DNA of 43,985 bases, from NCBI GenBank assembly GCA_002491825.1, contig DKWR01000071.1:1-43985 (forward strand). The letters run 5' to 3'. A model generated the notes under the pieces. The model worked only from the letters and a program-made list of their open reading frames with translations. It made no database searches and was not told where the DNA came from. Positions 1-8,105 of the stretch are shown piece by piece; within the stretch, counting starts at the first letter, position 1, and each line of letters begins with the position of its first letter. A program made the position numbers and the translations under genes. The DNA comes from Ruminococcaceae bacterium UBA7147 (GTDB lineage: Bacteria; Bacillota; Clostridia; Oscillospirales; Acutalibacteraceae).

Positions 1-97
1 TCCACACTAAATTATAGTTTAGCTTACAAACAAAATTGAAAATTTCAACTTTCAAAGAGATAACCTTATTTTTTATTCTATCAAACAATTAAAACTA

Positions 98-123
98 AAG
101 GCTGCTCCAAATGGAACAGCCTT
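98..123 (-). terminator. Intrinsic terminator of the ribosomal superoperon
   Basis: Read on the minus strand, an 11-bp stem (AAGGCTGTTCC / GGAGCAGCCTT, one G-U pair) with an ATTT loop is followed by TAGTTTT. It lies 30 nt after the rplQ stop codon and is the first convincing terminator after the whole S10-spc-alpha run. Confidence 0.85.
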
Positions 124-153
124 AATTTATTCAGCAAAATTTGTATCCGAAAA

Positions 154-504
154 TCAGATAAGCTCGATGATTGCCATTTCTGCGCCGTCACCACGACGAG
201 GACCGATTTTTGTCACTCTTGTGTAACCGCCGCTTCTCTCCTTATACTTGGGAGCAATTTCAGTAAAGAGCTTGCTTGTAACATCTTCCTTTGTAACAAA
301 AGCCAAAACAAGGCGTCTGTTGTGAAGTGTGTCGTTCTTTGCTGTAGTAATCATCTTCTCTGCCATAGCCTGAACTTCCTTGGCACGAGTAAGAGTTGTT
401 TCGATTTTGCCGTTTTCGAGAAGGAATGTAACCATAGCACGGAGCATTGCAGTTCTCTGAGCTGTAGTTCTTCCTAATTTTCTTGTACCGGGCATTGTTT
501 TCAC
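154..504 (-). CDS. rplQ: 50S ribosomal protein L17
   Basis: L17 (bL17) is a large-subunit protein near the exit-tunnel region. The 116-residue product opens MPGTRKLGRTTAQRTAMLRA after a three-residue MKT extension and carries the family's basic N-terminal core, with the shared end ERSGGYTRVTKIGPRRGD-(n)-MAIIEL. The length matches bacterial short-form L17. A strong AAAGGAGTG site lies 7 nt before the ATG. It is the last gene of the superoperon. Unusually, it is separated from rpoA by a 188-nt foldback element instead of the usual short spacer. Identification is certain. Confidence 0.98.
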   Translation of the reverse strand: MKTMPGTRKLGRTTAQRTAMLRAMVTFLLENGKIETTLTRAKEVQAMAEKMITTAKNDTLHNRRLVLAFVTKEDVTSKLFTEIAPKYKERSGGYTRVTKIGPRRGDGAEMAIIELI

Positions 505-529
505 TCCTTTACCGTTGGTTTAAAAGGGT

Positions 530-695
530 AAGATACTAAACACTAATTGAATGAGGGCTTAGATTTTCGCGTGGATTTTGTGCTGTACGAGTAATTTACC
601 GCAGGAAGGCTGACGCCTTCCGAGGAGAAATTAGGAAGTACAGTGCAAAATACGCCGAAAAGATTGACCGATTTTAATTAGTTTTTAGTATTTTA
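530..695. repeat. Foldback (MITE-like) element between rpoA and rplQ
   Basis: Almost the whole rpoA-rplQ spacer is one imperfect palindrome. The outer arms are 530-551 and 674-695 (ATACTAAA-n-ACTAATT on both). The middle arms are 575-588 and 638-651 (ATTTTG-nn-CTGTAC), followed by TAATTT/AAATTA. The centre is a perfect GGAAGGC-TGAC-GCCTTCC hairpin at 604-621. One arm reaches the rpoA stop codon. There is no U-tract, so it does not look like a terminator. It could instead be an RNA-processing or mobile foldback element. Confidence 0.75.
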
Positions 696-1646
696 TTCGT
701 CTTCCTTCTGAAGACTGAAACCGAGAGAATTAAGCTTCTGAATAACCTCTTCAAGAGATTTTCTGCCGAGGTTTCTAACCTTCATCATATCCTCTTCGGA
801 CTTGTTAATTAAATCTTCAACCGTGTTGATTCCTGCACGCTTTAAGCAGTTGAACGAACGAACCGACAAATCGAGGTCTTCGATTGTCATTTCAAGGATT
901 TTCTCCTTGCCCTTGTCGTCCTTTTCAACCATAAGCTCTGCGCTTGAAGCCTTGTCGGAGAGGTTTACAAAGAGGTTTAAGTGCTCTGTAAGAACCTTTG
1001 CCGCAAGAGAAACAGCCTCTTCAGCGTTGATAACGCCGTTTGTCCATACGTCAAGTGTGAGCTTGTCAAAGTCAGTAATCTGACCTACACGGGTGTTGTC
1101 AACCGTATAGTTAACCTTTAACACGGGAGTATAGATTGAGTCAATCGGAAGTACACCGATTACATTGTTACCGCTTAACTGCTTGTTGCGCTCGCCGGAA
1201 ACATAACCTCTGCCCTTGTCAACGGTTATTTCCATATTGAGCTTTGCGCCTTCACCAAGAGTAGCGATGTGAAGCTCGGGATTTAAAATCTCAACCTCGT
1301 TGTCGCACTTGATGTCGGCAGCAGTTACTTCACAAGGACCCTCGGCTGCAATTTCAACAACCTTGGGGCAGGTTTCGTGAAGCTTGGGAACAAGACTTTT
1401 CAAATTGAGAACAATTTCCGTAACGTCTTCCTTTACGCCGGGAATAGTCGAAAATTCGTGAAGAACGCCGTCAATCTTAACAGATGTAACAGCACAGCCT
1501 TCAAGAGAGGAAAGCAATACTCTGCGCAGGCTGTTGCCGAGAGTGTTGCCAAAGCCACGCTCAAGCGGTTCAACAACAAATCTGCCGTATTTTCCGTCCT
1601 CGGTTAATTCTGCAGTTTCAATTCTTGGCTTTTCAATTTCAATCAT
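693..1646 (-). CDS. rpoA: DNA-directed RNA polymerase subunit alpha
   Basis: RpoA dimerises to nucleate assembly of RNA polymerase, and its C-terminal domain contacts UP-elements and activators. The 317-residue product has the N-terminal assembly domain (ERGFGNTLGNSLRRVLLSS near residues 29-47) and a C-terminal domain with two helix-hairpin-helix motifs (LDLSVRSFNCLKRAGI and VRNLGRKSLEEV). The length is normal. It follows rpsD by about 70 nt, as in other Firmicutes alpha operons. An acidic tail (QKEDE) ends the protein. Identification is certain. Confidence 0.99.
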   Translation of the reverse strand: MIEIEKPRIETAELTEDGKYGRFVVEPLERGFGNTLGNSLRRVLLSSLEGCAVTSVKIDGVLHEFSTIPGVKEDVTEIVLNLKSLVPKLHETCPKVVEIAAEGPCEVTAADIKCDNEVEILNPELHIATLGEGAKLNMEITVDKGRGYVSGERNKQLSGNNVIGVLPIDSIYTPVLKVNYTVDNTRVGQITDFDKLTLDVWTNGVINAEEAVSLAAKVLTEHLNLFVNLSDKASSAELMVEKDDKGKEKILEMTIEDLDLSVRSFNCLKRAGINTVEDLINKSEEDMMKVRNLGRKSLEEVIQKLNSLGFSLQKEDE

Positions 1647-1719
1647 TCGCGAATCCTCCTGACATTATGCGGCTGAAAAAACAGCCAATGTATGTGTAAT
1701 CTGCCTGTGAAATTCGGGA

Positions 1720-2322
1720 TTACTTGGAGTACAACTCAACGATGAGGTGTTCTTCAACAGGATAATCAATATCCTCTCTCTGGGGAGCAGCAACTACCTT
1801 GCCGCCGAGAAGATTTTCGTCCTTCTCAAGCCACTTGGGAGTAACAGTTGAAGCTGTTTCGCCCTCTGCAATTGCTTTGAATCTTGTTGTTGAGCGGCTC
1901 TTTTCACTAACCTGGATAACATCACCAACCTTAACAAGGTATGAGGGAATGTTTACCTTTTTGCCGTTAACAGTAAAGTGAGCATGACTAACAAGCTGTC
2001 TTGCTTCTCTTCTTGTAGCTGCAAGACCGAGTCTGAAAACAACGTTGTCAAGTCTGCGTTCAATTAATGTGAGCAATACGGCACCTGTTTTGCCTTCAGC
2101 CTTTTCAGCCTTTTCATAGTAAGCTCTGAACTGCTTTTCCATAATGCCGTAAATAAATTTAACCTTCTGCTTTTCGGTAAGCTGCATGCTGTATTCGCTC
2201 TTTTTTCTTCTCATCTTACCGCCGGGGTTTCTGTTGGAAGTTTTCTTTGAGTAACCCATAACTGCGGGAGAAATGCCGAGAGCTCTGCAACGCTTAGCGA
2301 TAGGCTGCATATTTTTAGCCAT
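1720..2322 (-). CDS. rpsD: 30S ribosomal protein S4
   Basis: S4 (uS4) is a primary 16S rRNA binder and assembly nucleator. The 200-residue protein shows the N-terminal helical domain (ending near EKQFRAYYEKAEK) and an S4 RNA-binding domain at about residues 90-150 (RLDNVVFRLGLAATRREARQLVSHAHFTVNGK). It contains one cysteine, so it is the zinc-free (C-minus) form. In many bacteria S4 represses its own operon. I see no obvious S4 pseudoknot leader here, but I could not fold the region. Confidence 0.98.
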   Translation of the reverse strand: MAKNMQPIAKRCRALGISPAVMGYSKKTSNRNPGGKMRRKKSEYSMQLTEKQKVKFIYGIMEKQFRAYYEKAEKAEGKTGAVLLTLIERRLDNVVFRLGLAATRREARQLVSHAHFTVNGKKVNIPSYLVKVGDVIQVSEKSRSTTRFKAIAEGETASTVTPKWLEKDENLLGGKVVAAPQREDIDYPVEEHLIVELYSK

Positions 2323-2345
2323 TGAAATATCCTCCTTTTATAATA

Positions 2346-2747
2346 CTATACACGTCTTCTCTTTGGAGGACGGCATCCGTTGTGAGGAATCGGAGTAACG
2401 TCTTTAATCATAGTTACTTCAAGACCTGCTGTCTGCAATGCACGGATTGCAGCTTCTCTGCCCTGTCCCGGTCCTTTTACATAAACCTCGACGTATTTCA
2501 TACCATGTTCCATTGCTGCCTTTGCAGCTGTTTCAGCTGCTGACTGAGCGGCAAACGGAGTTGACTTCTTAGAGCCTCTGAAACCGAGCTCGCCTGCGCT
2601 TGCCCACGAAACAGCATTGCCCTGTGTATCGGAAATAGTAACAATTGTATTGTTAAATGTTGACTGGATATGCGCTGCGCCTTTTTCAATGTTCTTGCGC
2701 TCACGGCGACGGCGAATAACCTTCTTACCACCCTTTGGTGCTGCCAT
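2346..2747 (-). CDS. rpsK: 30S ribosomal protein S11
   Basis: S11 (uS11) is a platform protein close to the mRNA exit. The 133-residue product has the conserved HIQSTFNNTIVTI and NAVSWASAGELGFRGSKKSTPFAAQ cores and ends in the typical basic PHNGCRPPKRRRV tail. It is transcribed between rpsM (15 nt upstream) and rpsD (23 nt downstream), in the standard alpha-operon order. A usual AGGA-type binding site precedes the ATG. Identification is certain. Confidence 0.98.
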   Translation of the reverse strand: MAAPKGGKKVIRRRRERKNIEKGAAHIQSTFNNTIVTISDTQGNAVSWASAGELGFRGSKKSTPFAAQSAAETAAKAAMEHGMKYVEVYVKGPGQGREAAIRALQTAGLEVTMIKDVTPIPHNGCRPPKRRRV

Positions 2748-2762
2748 AGTCCTTTGCCCTCC

Positions 2763-3131
2763 TTACTTCTTCTTATTAGCCATTGTCTTACGGGGACCCT
2801 TACGAGTACGAGCGTTAGTCTTTGAACGCTGACCTCTTACGGGGAGACCCTTTCTGTGACGAACGCCACGGTAACAGCCAATATCAATAAGTCTTTTAAT
2901 ATCATAAGCGATGTCACGGCGAAGGTCACCTTCAACGCGGCAGTTGTGCTCAATATATTCTCTGAGCTTTGCAATATCCTCTTCAGTTAAATCTCTGACA
3001 CGAGTGTCGGGATTAACACCTGTTGCAGCAATAATGTCGTCTGCAGTCTTACGGCCGATACCGTAGATATAAGTTAAACCGATTTCAACTCTTTTATCTC
3101 TTGGTAAGTCAACACCTGCTATACGAGCCAT
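2763..3131 (-). CDS. rpsM: 30S ribosomal protein S13
   Basis: S13 (uS13) sits in the 30S head, contacts the 50S subunit (bridge B1) and P-site tRNA. The 122-residue protein starts MARIAGVDLPRDKRVEIGLTYIYGIG and ends in a highly basic tail (RKGPRKTMANKKK). The internal RGVRHRKGLPVRGQRSKTNART motif is diagnostic. It follows rpmJ by about 50 nt, with AGGTG before the ATG. Identification is certain. Confidence 0.98.
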   Translation of the reverse strand: MARIAGVDLPRDKRVEIGLTYIYGIGRKTADDIIAATGVNPDTRVRDLTEEDIAKLREYIEHNCRVEGDLRRDIAYDIKRLIDIGCYRGVRHRKGLPVRGQRSKTNARTRKGPRKTMANKKK

Positions 3132-3181
3132 TCAGTTGCACCTCCATATAAATTTAAAAAATAATAGTTGTTTTAAGGTAA

Positions 3182-3295
3182 TTAACCCTGACGCTGTTTG
3201 TGCTTGGGGTTTTCGCAGATTACTAAAATCTTACCTTTTCTCTTGATAACTTTGCACTTATCGCACATCTTCTTTACTGAAGGTCTGACTTTCAT
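3182..3295 (-). CDS. rpmJ: 50S ribosomal protein L36
   Basis: L36 (bL36) is the smallest large-subunit protein. Translating the minus strand from the ATG at 3295 gives 37 residues, MKVRPSVKKMCDKCKVIKRK followed by GKILVICENPKHKQRQG and TAA. The CxxC, later C and H form the zinc-binding (C-plus) version. The gene lies between infA (45 nt upstream) and rpsM, its standard place. An AAAGGAATG site precedes the start. It is short but unmistakable. Confidence 0.96.
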   Translation of the reverse strand: MKVRPSVKKMCDKCKVIKRKGKILVICENPKHKQRQG

Positions 3296-3340
3296 TTATA
3301 ATCATTCCTTTCTGAAAATCGTGTTACTTCTTTCCCTGAC

Positions 3341-3559
3341 TTATTTTGAACGCCAGGTAATTCTTCCTCTGGTCAGGTCGTATGGAGACATCTCCACAGT
3401 AACCTTGTCGCCCGGCAAAATGCGAATGAAGTTCATTCTGAGTTTGCCTGAAATAACAGCTAAGATCACGTGACCGTTCTGAAGCTCAACCTTGAACTGC
3501 GCATTCGGCAGAGCCTCTCTTACAATACCTTCTATTTCAATTACATCCTGTTTAGACAT
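3341..3559 (-). CDS. infA: Translation initiation factor IF-1
   Basis: IF-1 occupies the 30S A site during initiation. The 72-residue product is a single OB-fold (S1-like) domain, with conserved GIVREALPNAQFKVEL near the start and RILPGDKVTVEMSPYDLTRGRI near the end. The length is exactly typical. It begins 4 nt after the stop of the KOW-domain gene, which implies translational coupling, and is followed by rpmJ. Identification is certain. Confidence 0.98.
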   Translation of the reverse strand: MSKQDVIEIEGIVREALPNAQFKVELQNGHVILAVISGKLRMNFIRILPGDKVTVEMSPYDLTRGRITWRSK

Positions 3560-3563
3560 ACCG

Positions 3564-3806
3564 TTAACCTCCGTTTTTAAAATCGTTCAGAATTCTTTTT
3601 ATCTGCGGATTGGTTTCAATTGAACCCTCATAAACCTTGTTTGCAGGAGCAAGATGGATAAGCTTTTTCTTTTTCGGCTTCTCAAGCTTTCGTGTCCTTC
3701 CGTCAGCGATATACGCATAGCCGGACTCAACGCCGAGAACGACAAAGAAGTTATCCTTTTCTCTGCCTGCCTTTGCCCTGACAATACTTCCTCTGACTAT
3801 GCTCAT
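3564..3806 (-). CDS. KOW-domain RNA-binding protein (L14e/L27e-like)
   Basis: An 80-residue basic protein, MSIVRGSIVRAKAGREKDN and onward, with an SH3-like KOW fold expected at residues 4-45 (GSIVRAKAGREKDNFFVVLG) and a lysine-rich stretch (RTRKLEKPKKKKLIHL). Small proteins of this type sit between map and infA in many Clostridia and Bacilli, are annotated as KOW or L14e-like proteins, and are presumed to bind ribosomal RNA. The exact role is not established. Gaps are 8 nt from map and 4 nt to infA, so expression is coupled to initiation-factor synthesis. Confidence 0.85.
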   Translation of the reverse strand: MSIVRGSIVRAKAGREKDNFFVVLGVESGYAYIADGRTRKLEKPKKKKLIHLAPANKVYEGSIETNPQIKRILNDFKNGG

Positions 3807-3814
3807 AAGTCACC

Positions 3815-4567
3815 TTAATCAATCAGAGTCATAATTTTCGGACCGTCGGGAGTTATTGCAATTGTATGCTCAAAGTGAGCGGCAAGCTTGCCGTCCTTTG
3901 TGACGGTAGTCCACTCGTCGTCAAGCACCTCAACCTCATAAGTCCCTTGGGTTATCATGGGTTCAATGGCAATTGTCATACCCGGAATAAGGCGAACGCC
4001 TCGTCCCGGAGTACCGTAATTGGGTACGCTTGGGTCCTCGTGTAATTTCGCACCTACGCCGTGGCCGACGAAATCTCGTACCACCGAGTAACTGCGAGCT
4101 TCGACATACTGCTGAACAGCACTGCCTATGTCACCTATACGGTTACCGGCAAGAGCCTTGTTAATTCCCTCATAAAGGCTCTCCTTTGTGGCATCAAGCA
4201 AAGCCTGCGCTTCTGCGCTGATTTTGCCGCAGGGAAATGTATAGGCGTTGTCGCCGTGAAATCCCTCATAATATGCGCCGACATCGACGCTTACTATGTC
4301 GCCCTCTTTAAGGATCTGTTTCTTACTTGGTATGCCATGGATAACCACGTTGTTTACGGAAATGCACGCACTCGCAGGAAATCCGCCATAACCGAGAAAC
4401 GAGGGAGTAGCTCCCTGTTTCTCGATATATTTACGGACAATTGTATCTATTTCATAAGTAGTTACACCGGGCTTTACAGCCTCTCCCGCAACACGGAGTG
4501 CCTCGGCAGAAATTCTGCATGCGTCTTTCATTTTAGAAAGTTCCCGTGCTGTTTTGATAACTACCAT
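3815..4567 (-). CDS. map: Methionine aminopeptidase, type I
   Basis: Removes the N-terminal methionine from nascent proteins in the cytosol. The 250-residue pita-bread hydrolase carries the expected metal ligands: D in VSVDVGAYYEGFHGDNA (two Asp), H in VGHGVGAKLHEDP, E in IAIEPMI and E in HFEHTIAIT. There is no N-terminal zinc-finger extension, so it is type Ia-like. It follows adk with a 5-nt gap (GAGGCG before the ATG). Placement between adk and the KOW/infA genes is standard for Firmicutes. Confidence 0.97.
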   Translation of the reverse strand: MVVIKTARELSKMKDACRISAEALRVAGEAVKPGVTTYEIDTIVRKYIEKQGATPSFLGYGGFPASACISVNNVVIHGIPSKKQILKEGDIVSVDVGAYYEGFHGDNAYTFPCGKISAEAQALLDATKESLYEGINKALAGNRIGDIGSAVQQYVEARSYSVVRDFVGHGVGAKLHEDPSVPNYGTPGRGVRLIPGMTIAIEPMITQGTYEVEVLDDEWTTVTKDGKLAAHFEHTIAITPDGPKIMTLID

Positions 4568-4572
4568 ACTTT

Positions 4573-5205
4573 TTACGCCTCGATTGCCTTGAGGATAAGA
4601 GCAGTAGTATCTTCTACGTTGTCCTGTCCTTCAACATTAACGAGCTTACCCTGCTTCTTGTAATAATCAACAAGGGGCTCTGTTTCCTTGTGGTAAACAT
4701 CAAGACGAGCAAGTACGGTGTCGGGGTGGTCGTCCTTGCGCTGAACAAGGGTGCCGCCGCAATCGTCGCATACCCCATCCTTCTTGGGCTTTAAGTTCAC
4801 AAGATGATAAGGTCTGCCGCAATTTTCGCAGACACGGCGTCCGGACATACGGTTGATGATTCTTTCATCAGCAACGTCAATATTGATAACGTACTGAATA
4901 TCAACACCCATATTGTCAAGAGCCTCAGCCTGAGGAATAGTTCTTGGAAAGCCGTCAAGAATGAAACCCTTTTTGCAGTCGTCCTCGGAAAGTCTTTCTT
5001 TAACGATTCCGATAACTACCTCGTCGGGAACAAGCTTGCCTTCGTCCATAAAGGACTTTGCCTTAAGACCCATCTCAGTGCCGTTTTTCAGCGCCTCACG
5101 AATCATGTTTCCGGTTGAAATTGTGGGAATACCAAAGTGCTCGCAAAGTACAGCAGCCTGTGTGCCTTTACCTGCACCCGGAGCGCCTAACATGATAATG
5201 TTCAT
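4573..5205 (-). CDS. adk: Adenylate kinase
   Basis: Interconverts ATP+AMP and 2 ADP. The 210-residue protein has the P-loop GAPGAGKGTQA at residues 7-17, the AMP-site ISTGNMIREAL, the DGFPRT motif, and a zinc-type LID domain with four cysteines (CENC near residue 127 and CDDC about 17 residues later). The zinc LID is typical of Gram-positive enzymes. It sits between secY and map, as in Bacillus. Identification is certain. Confidence 0.98.
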   Translation of the reverse strand: MNIIMLGAPGAGKGTQAAVLCEHFGIPTISTGNMIREALKNGTEMGLKAKSFMDEGKLVPDEVVIGIVKERLSEDDCKKGFILDGFPRTIPQAEALDNMGVDIQYVINIDVADERIINRMSGRRVCENCGRPYHLVNLKPKKDGVCDDCGGTLVQRKDDHPDTVLARLDVYHKETEPLVDYYKKQGKLVNVEGQDNVEDTTALILKAIEA

Positions 5206-5229
5206 TTAATTATACTCCTTTTTCAGTAA

Positions 5230-6564
5230 TTAGTCAAGAAAACCTTTGTAGTGACGCATCATCATCTGTGATTCGAGCTGTTTTACTGTTTCAAGTGCAA
5301 CGCCAACGATAATGATGATTGATGTACCGCCGATAGCCATATTGCCCATACCTGTTGCAGCACCGTAGATGTGTGGGAGCAAAGCGATGAAAGCAAGGAA
5401 GAGTGCGCCGATAAGTGTAATTCTTGACAGAATGTTTCTGATATAATCAGCTGTCGGAGCACCGGGACGGATACCGGGAACGGTACCGTTGTTTGCTTTG
5501 AGGTTGTTTGCCATTTCAACAGGATTGTACTGAATAGTCGTATAGAAATAAGCGAACATAATGATAAGAATAAAATACAATACCATATACAACCAGCCGT
5601 TTGTGCTGAAGGCTTCAAAGAATGCCTTCCAGAACGGATCCTGAGCCTTAACAAAGAGGTTGATTGTACCGGGAATTGAAAGAATTGAGCTTGCAAAAAT
5701 GATGGGGAGAACGCCGCCGAGAGCAACCTTGATAGGAAGGTGGCTTGACTGTCCGCCGTACATCTTTCTGCCTACAACACGCTTTGCGTACTGAATTGGA
5801 ATTCTTCTTTCGCTGTCCTGCATAAAGGTGATAACCCAGATAACAGCAACAAAAATGAGAACCCAGAGCGGAACGAGGAAGTAATACTGTGTATAACCCT
5901 CTGAACCGAGACCCCAGTACTGACCGAGTGTGCTGATTGTTGCAGGGAGCTGTGCAACGATACCTGCGAAAAGGAGGATAGAAATACCGTTTCCGATACC
6001 GTTCTTGTTAATCTGCTCGCCCAGCCACATCATAAGAGCCGTACCTGCTGTGAACACGAGCACGATTACAATTGCAGAGAACCACATATCGAAGCCCTCG
6101 TTATAGATTGTGATGTGCTTACCGCTTTCGGTAACAGTGTTCTTGAGGTAGAAGTAGTATGCAGTACCCTGAATAAGACCAAGACCGACTGTTACGTAAC
6201 GGGTGATAGTACCGATTTTACGTCTGCCTGCCTCGCCCTCTTTAGCCATTCTCTCAAGAGGAGGAATAGCAACGCAGAGGAGCTGCATAATAATCGAGCT
6301 GTTGATGTAAGGAGTGATACCCATTGCAAATAATGTTGCATTTGCAAAAGCACCACCCGAAAGTGTGTTGAGATAAGCCAGCATATTTGTGCTGGAATCG
6401 GGATTTTCTGTAATCAGCTTCATTGCTTCTGCAAGAGCTGTTGTGTCCAGAAACGGAACGGGGATAACCGAACCGATTCTGAATACTACGATAATTAAAA
6501 GTGTAAATAAGATTTTTCTTCTTAAGTCAGGAATTGACCAAGCGTTTCTTATTGTTTTAAACAC
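5230..6564 (-). CDS. secY: Preprotein translocase subunit SecY
   Basis: SecY forms the membrane channel of the Sec translocon with SecE and SecG. The 444-residue product shows about ten hydrophobic helices, the first at residues 17-37 (KILFTLLIIVVFRIGSVIPV), a plug region after GGAFANATLFAMGI, and the conserved cytosolic loop RRIPIQYAKRVVG. The start follows directly on the rplO stop codon (6565), so translation of the two is coupled. Its position in the spc operon is universal. Confidence 0.98.
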   Translation of the reverse strand: MFKTIRNAWSIPDLRRKILFTLLIIVVFRIGSVIPVPFLDTTALAEAMKLITENPDSSTNMLAYLNTLSGGAFANATLFAMGITPYINSSIIMQLLCVAIPPLERMAKEGEAGRRKIGTITRYVTVGLGLIQGTAYYFYLKNTVTESGKHITIYNEGFDMWFSAIVIVLVFTAGTALMMWLGEQINKNGIGNGISILLFAGIVAQLPATISTLGQYWGLGSEGYTQYYFLVPLWVLIFVAVIWVITFMQDSERRIPIQYAKRVVGRKMYGGQSSHLPIKVALGGVLPIIFASSILSIPGTINLFVKAQDPFWKAFFEAFSTNGWLYMVLYFILIIMFAYFYTTIQYNPVEMANNLKANNGTVPGIRPGAPTADYIRNILSRITLIGALFLAFIALLPHIYGAATGMGNMAIGGTSIIIIVGVALETVKQLESQMMMRHYKGFLD

Positions 6565-7008
6565 TTAAATCACCTCTGCCTTTCCGCCTGCAGCCTCAAT
6601 AGCAGCTTTAGCTGATTCGGAAAAAGCAGAAACCTTAACAGTGAGTTTTTTCTCAAGCTTACCGTTGCCGAGAACCTTAACAGCGTCAAAACCGTTCTTT
6701 ACTACTCCTGCATTAACAAGAGCCTCAATATCAACTGTTGCGCCGTCATCAAACTTTCTGTTTAAAGTGCTGAGGTTAATTGCAACTACGTTTTTAGCAA
6801 AGATGTTGTTAAAACCTCTTTTCGGTAAACGGCGCTGCAAGGGCATCTGACCGCCTTCAAAGCCCGGACGAACGCCGCCGCCTGAACGAGCCTTCTGACC
6901 TTTGTGACCTTTGCCGGCTGTTTTACCCCAGCCTGAGCCGTGACCTCTGCCGATTCTCTTTGCGTCCTTCTTGGAGCCTTCAACCGGAGAAAGTTCATGT
7001 AACTTCAT
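6565..7008 (-). CDS. rplO: 50S ribosomal protein L15
   Basis: L15 (uL15) binds 23S rRNA late in assembly. I start it at the ATG at 7008 (MKLHELSPVEGSKKDAKRIG, 147 residues), because GGAGGTG lies 5 nt upstream and this is the family's normal N-terminus. A longer reading from 7035 would add nine residues and overlap rpmD. The glycine-rich basic block (GRGHGSGWGKTAGKGHKGQ) and GFEGGQMPLQRRLPKRGF are diagnostic. It ends next to the secY start. Confidence 0.97.
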   Translation of the reverse strand: MKLHELSPVEGSKKDAKRIGRGHGSGWGKTAGKGHKGQKARSGGGVRPGFEGGQMPLQRRLPKRGFNNIFAKNVVAINLSTLNRKFDDGATVDIEALVNAGVVKNGFDAVKVLGNGKLEKKLTVKVSAFSESAKAAIEAAGGKAEVI

Positions 7009-7024
7009 AAGTGCACCTCCTTGC

Positions 7025-7195
7025 TTACGCTTCAATAACCTCTACGAGGTGAATGATTTTTGCTACCTTGCCTTTTGTCGAAGCGTTATCGGGCTGTGTT
7101 GTAACGTCGCCGATTTTCTTCAGACCTAAAGCGTGGGCTGTTGCAATCTGATCCTTCTTGGAGCCGATAAGGCTCTTAACCAACTTAATTGTCAT
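7025..7195 (-). CDS. rpmD: 50S ribosomal protein L30
   Basis: L30 (uL30) is a small 23S-binding protein. Reading the minus strand from the ATG at 7195 gives 56 residues beginning MTIKLVKSLIGSKKDQIATA and ending in IIHLVEVIEA, followed by TAA. The length and the shape of the fold (beta, helix HALGLKKIGD, beta) match L30. AGGGAGGTTG lies just upstream. It sits between rpsE and rplO, the invariant location. Confidence 0.95.
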   Translation of the reverse strand: MTIKLVKSLIGSKKDQIATAHALGLKKIGDVTTQPDNASTKGKVAKIIHLVEVIEA

Positions 7196-7212
7196 AATCT
7201 GCAACCTCCCTA

Positions 7213-7710
7213 TTATAAAATTTCCTTAACGGATTTACCGCGGATAGCAGCTACTTCGTCAGCAGTTCTGAGTGCTGCAAGACCTGCGAGTGTAGCTCTT
7301 ACTACGTTGCAGGGGTTGTTTGAACGAAGAGCCTTTGTTCTGATGTCCTTGATGCCGACTGCTTCAACAACGGCACGAACAGGACCGCCTGCGATAACAC
7401 CGGTACCGGGAGCAGCGGGCTTCATAAGAACTCTGCCTGCACCGAACTCGCCGATGATTTCGTGAGGAATTGTTGTTCCTCTGAGTGAAACCTTCATAAG
7501 GTTTTTCTTTGCATCCTCAATACCCTTGCGGATAGCGTCGGGTACTTCGCCTGCTTTACCGATACCGAAACCAACTGTTCCGTTACCGTCGCCTACAACT
7601 ACTAAAGCTGCAAACTTGAATATACGACCGCCCTTAACCGTCTTTGATACACGGTTAATAGTAACGACTCTTTCTTTTAATTCGCCTGTTACTTCTACTG
7701 TTTTAGCCAA
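7213..7710 (-). CDS. rpsE: 30S ribosomal protein S5
   Basis: S5 (uS5) influences decoding fidelity and sits at the mRNA entry. The 165-residue product has the dsRBD-like N-terminal domain (VTINRVSKTVKGGRIFKFAALVVVGDGNG) and the C-terminal domain (AAPGTGVIAGGPVRAVVEAVGI). There is 17 nt between its stop codon and rpmD. The order rplR-rpsE-rpmD-rplO is the standard spc order. Identification is certain. Confidence 0.98.
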   Translation of the reverse strand: MAKTVEVTGELKERVVTINRVSKTVKGGRIFKFAALVVVGDGNGTVGFGIGKAGEVPDAIRKGIEDAKKNLMKVSLRGTTIPHEIIGEFGAGRVLMKPAAPGTGVIAGGPVRAVVEAVGIKDIRTKALRSNNPCNVVRATLAGLAALRTADEVAAIRGKSVKEIL

Positions 7711-7728
7711 AGTTATTCCTCCTCTTCC

Positions 7729-8088
7729 TTAGAAATTGAGGCCGCCCTCACGGGCGCCTTCGGCCAATTCCTTAACACGGCCGTGATAGATATTACCGCC
7801 TCTGTCAAATACAACGTCAACGATATTTTTAGCTTTTGCACGCTCTGCAACGAGAACGCCTACAGCCTTTGCTGCCTCTTTGTTTCCGCCATTACCCTCG
7901 ATGGACTTGTCAAGGCTTGAAGCCTGAGCAAGTGTAACACCGGCTACGTCGTCAATAATCTGAGCGTAGATGTTGTTTCTGGAGCGGAATACGCACAAAC
8001 GGGGACAAGATGCTGTGCCGCTTACTTTGCTGCGGACTCTCTTATGGCGTTTTGCACGTGCCTTTTTTGTATCAGGTCTGCTTACCAT
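7729..8088 (-). CDS. rplR: 50S ribosomal protein L18
   Basis: L18 (uL18) binds 5S rRNA with L5. The 119-residue product begins MVSRPDTKKARAKRHKRVRS and contains the conserved PRLCVFRSRNNIYAQIIDD and the end FDRGGNIYHGRVKELAEGAREGGLNF. The arginine/lysine-rich N-terminal tail is the rRNA-binding extension. It is spaced 18 nt from both neighbours. Identification is certain. Confidence 0.98.
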   Translation of the reverse strand: MVSRPDTKKARAKRHKRVRSKVSGTASCPRLCVFRSRNNIYAQIIDDVAGVTLAQASSLDKSIEGNGGNKEAAKAVGVLVAERAKAKNIVDVVFDRGGNIYHGRVKELAEGAREGGLNF

Positions 8089-8105
8089 TATTTTTCACTC
8101 CTTAA

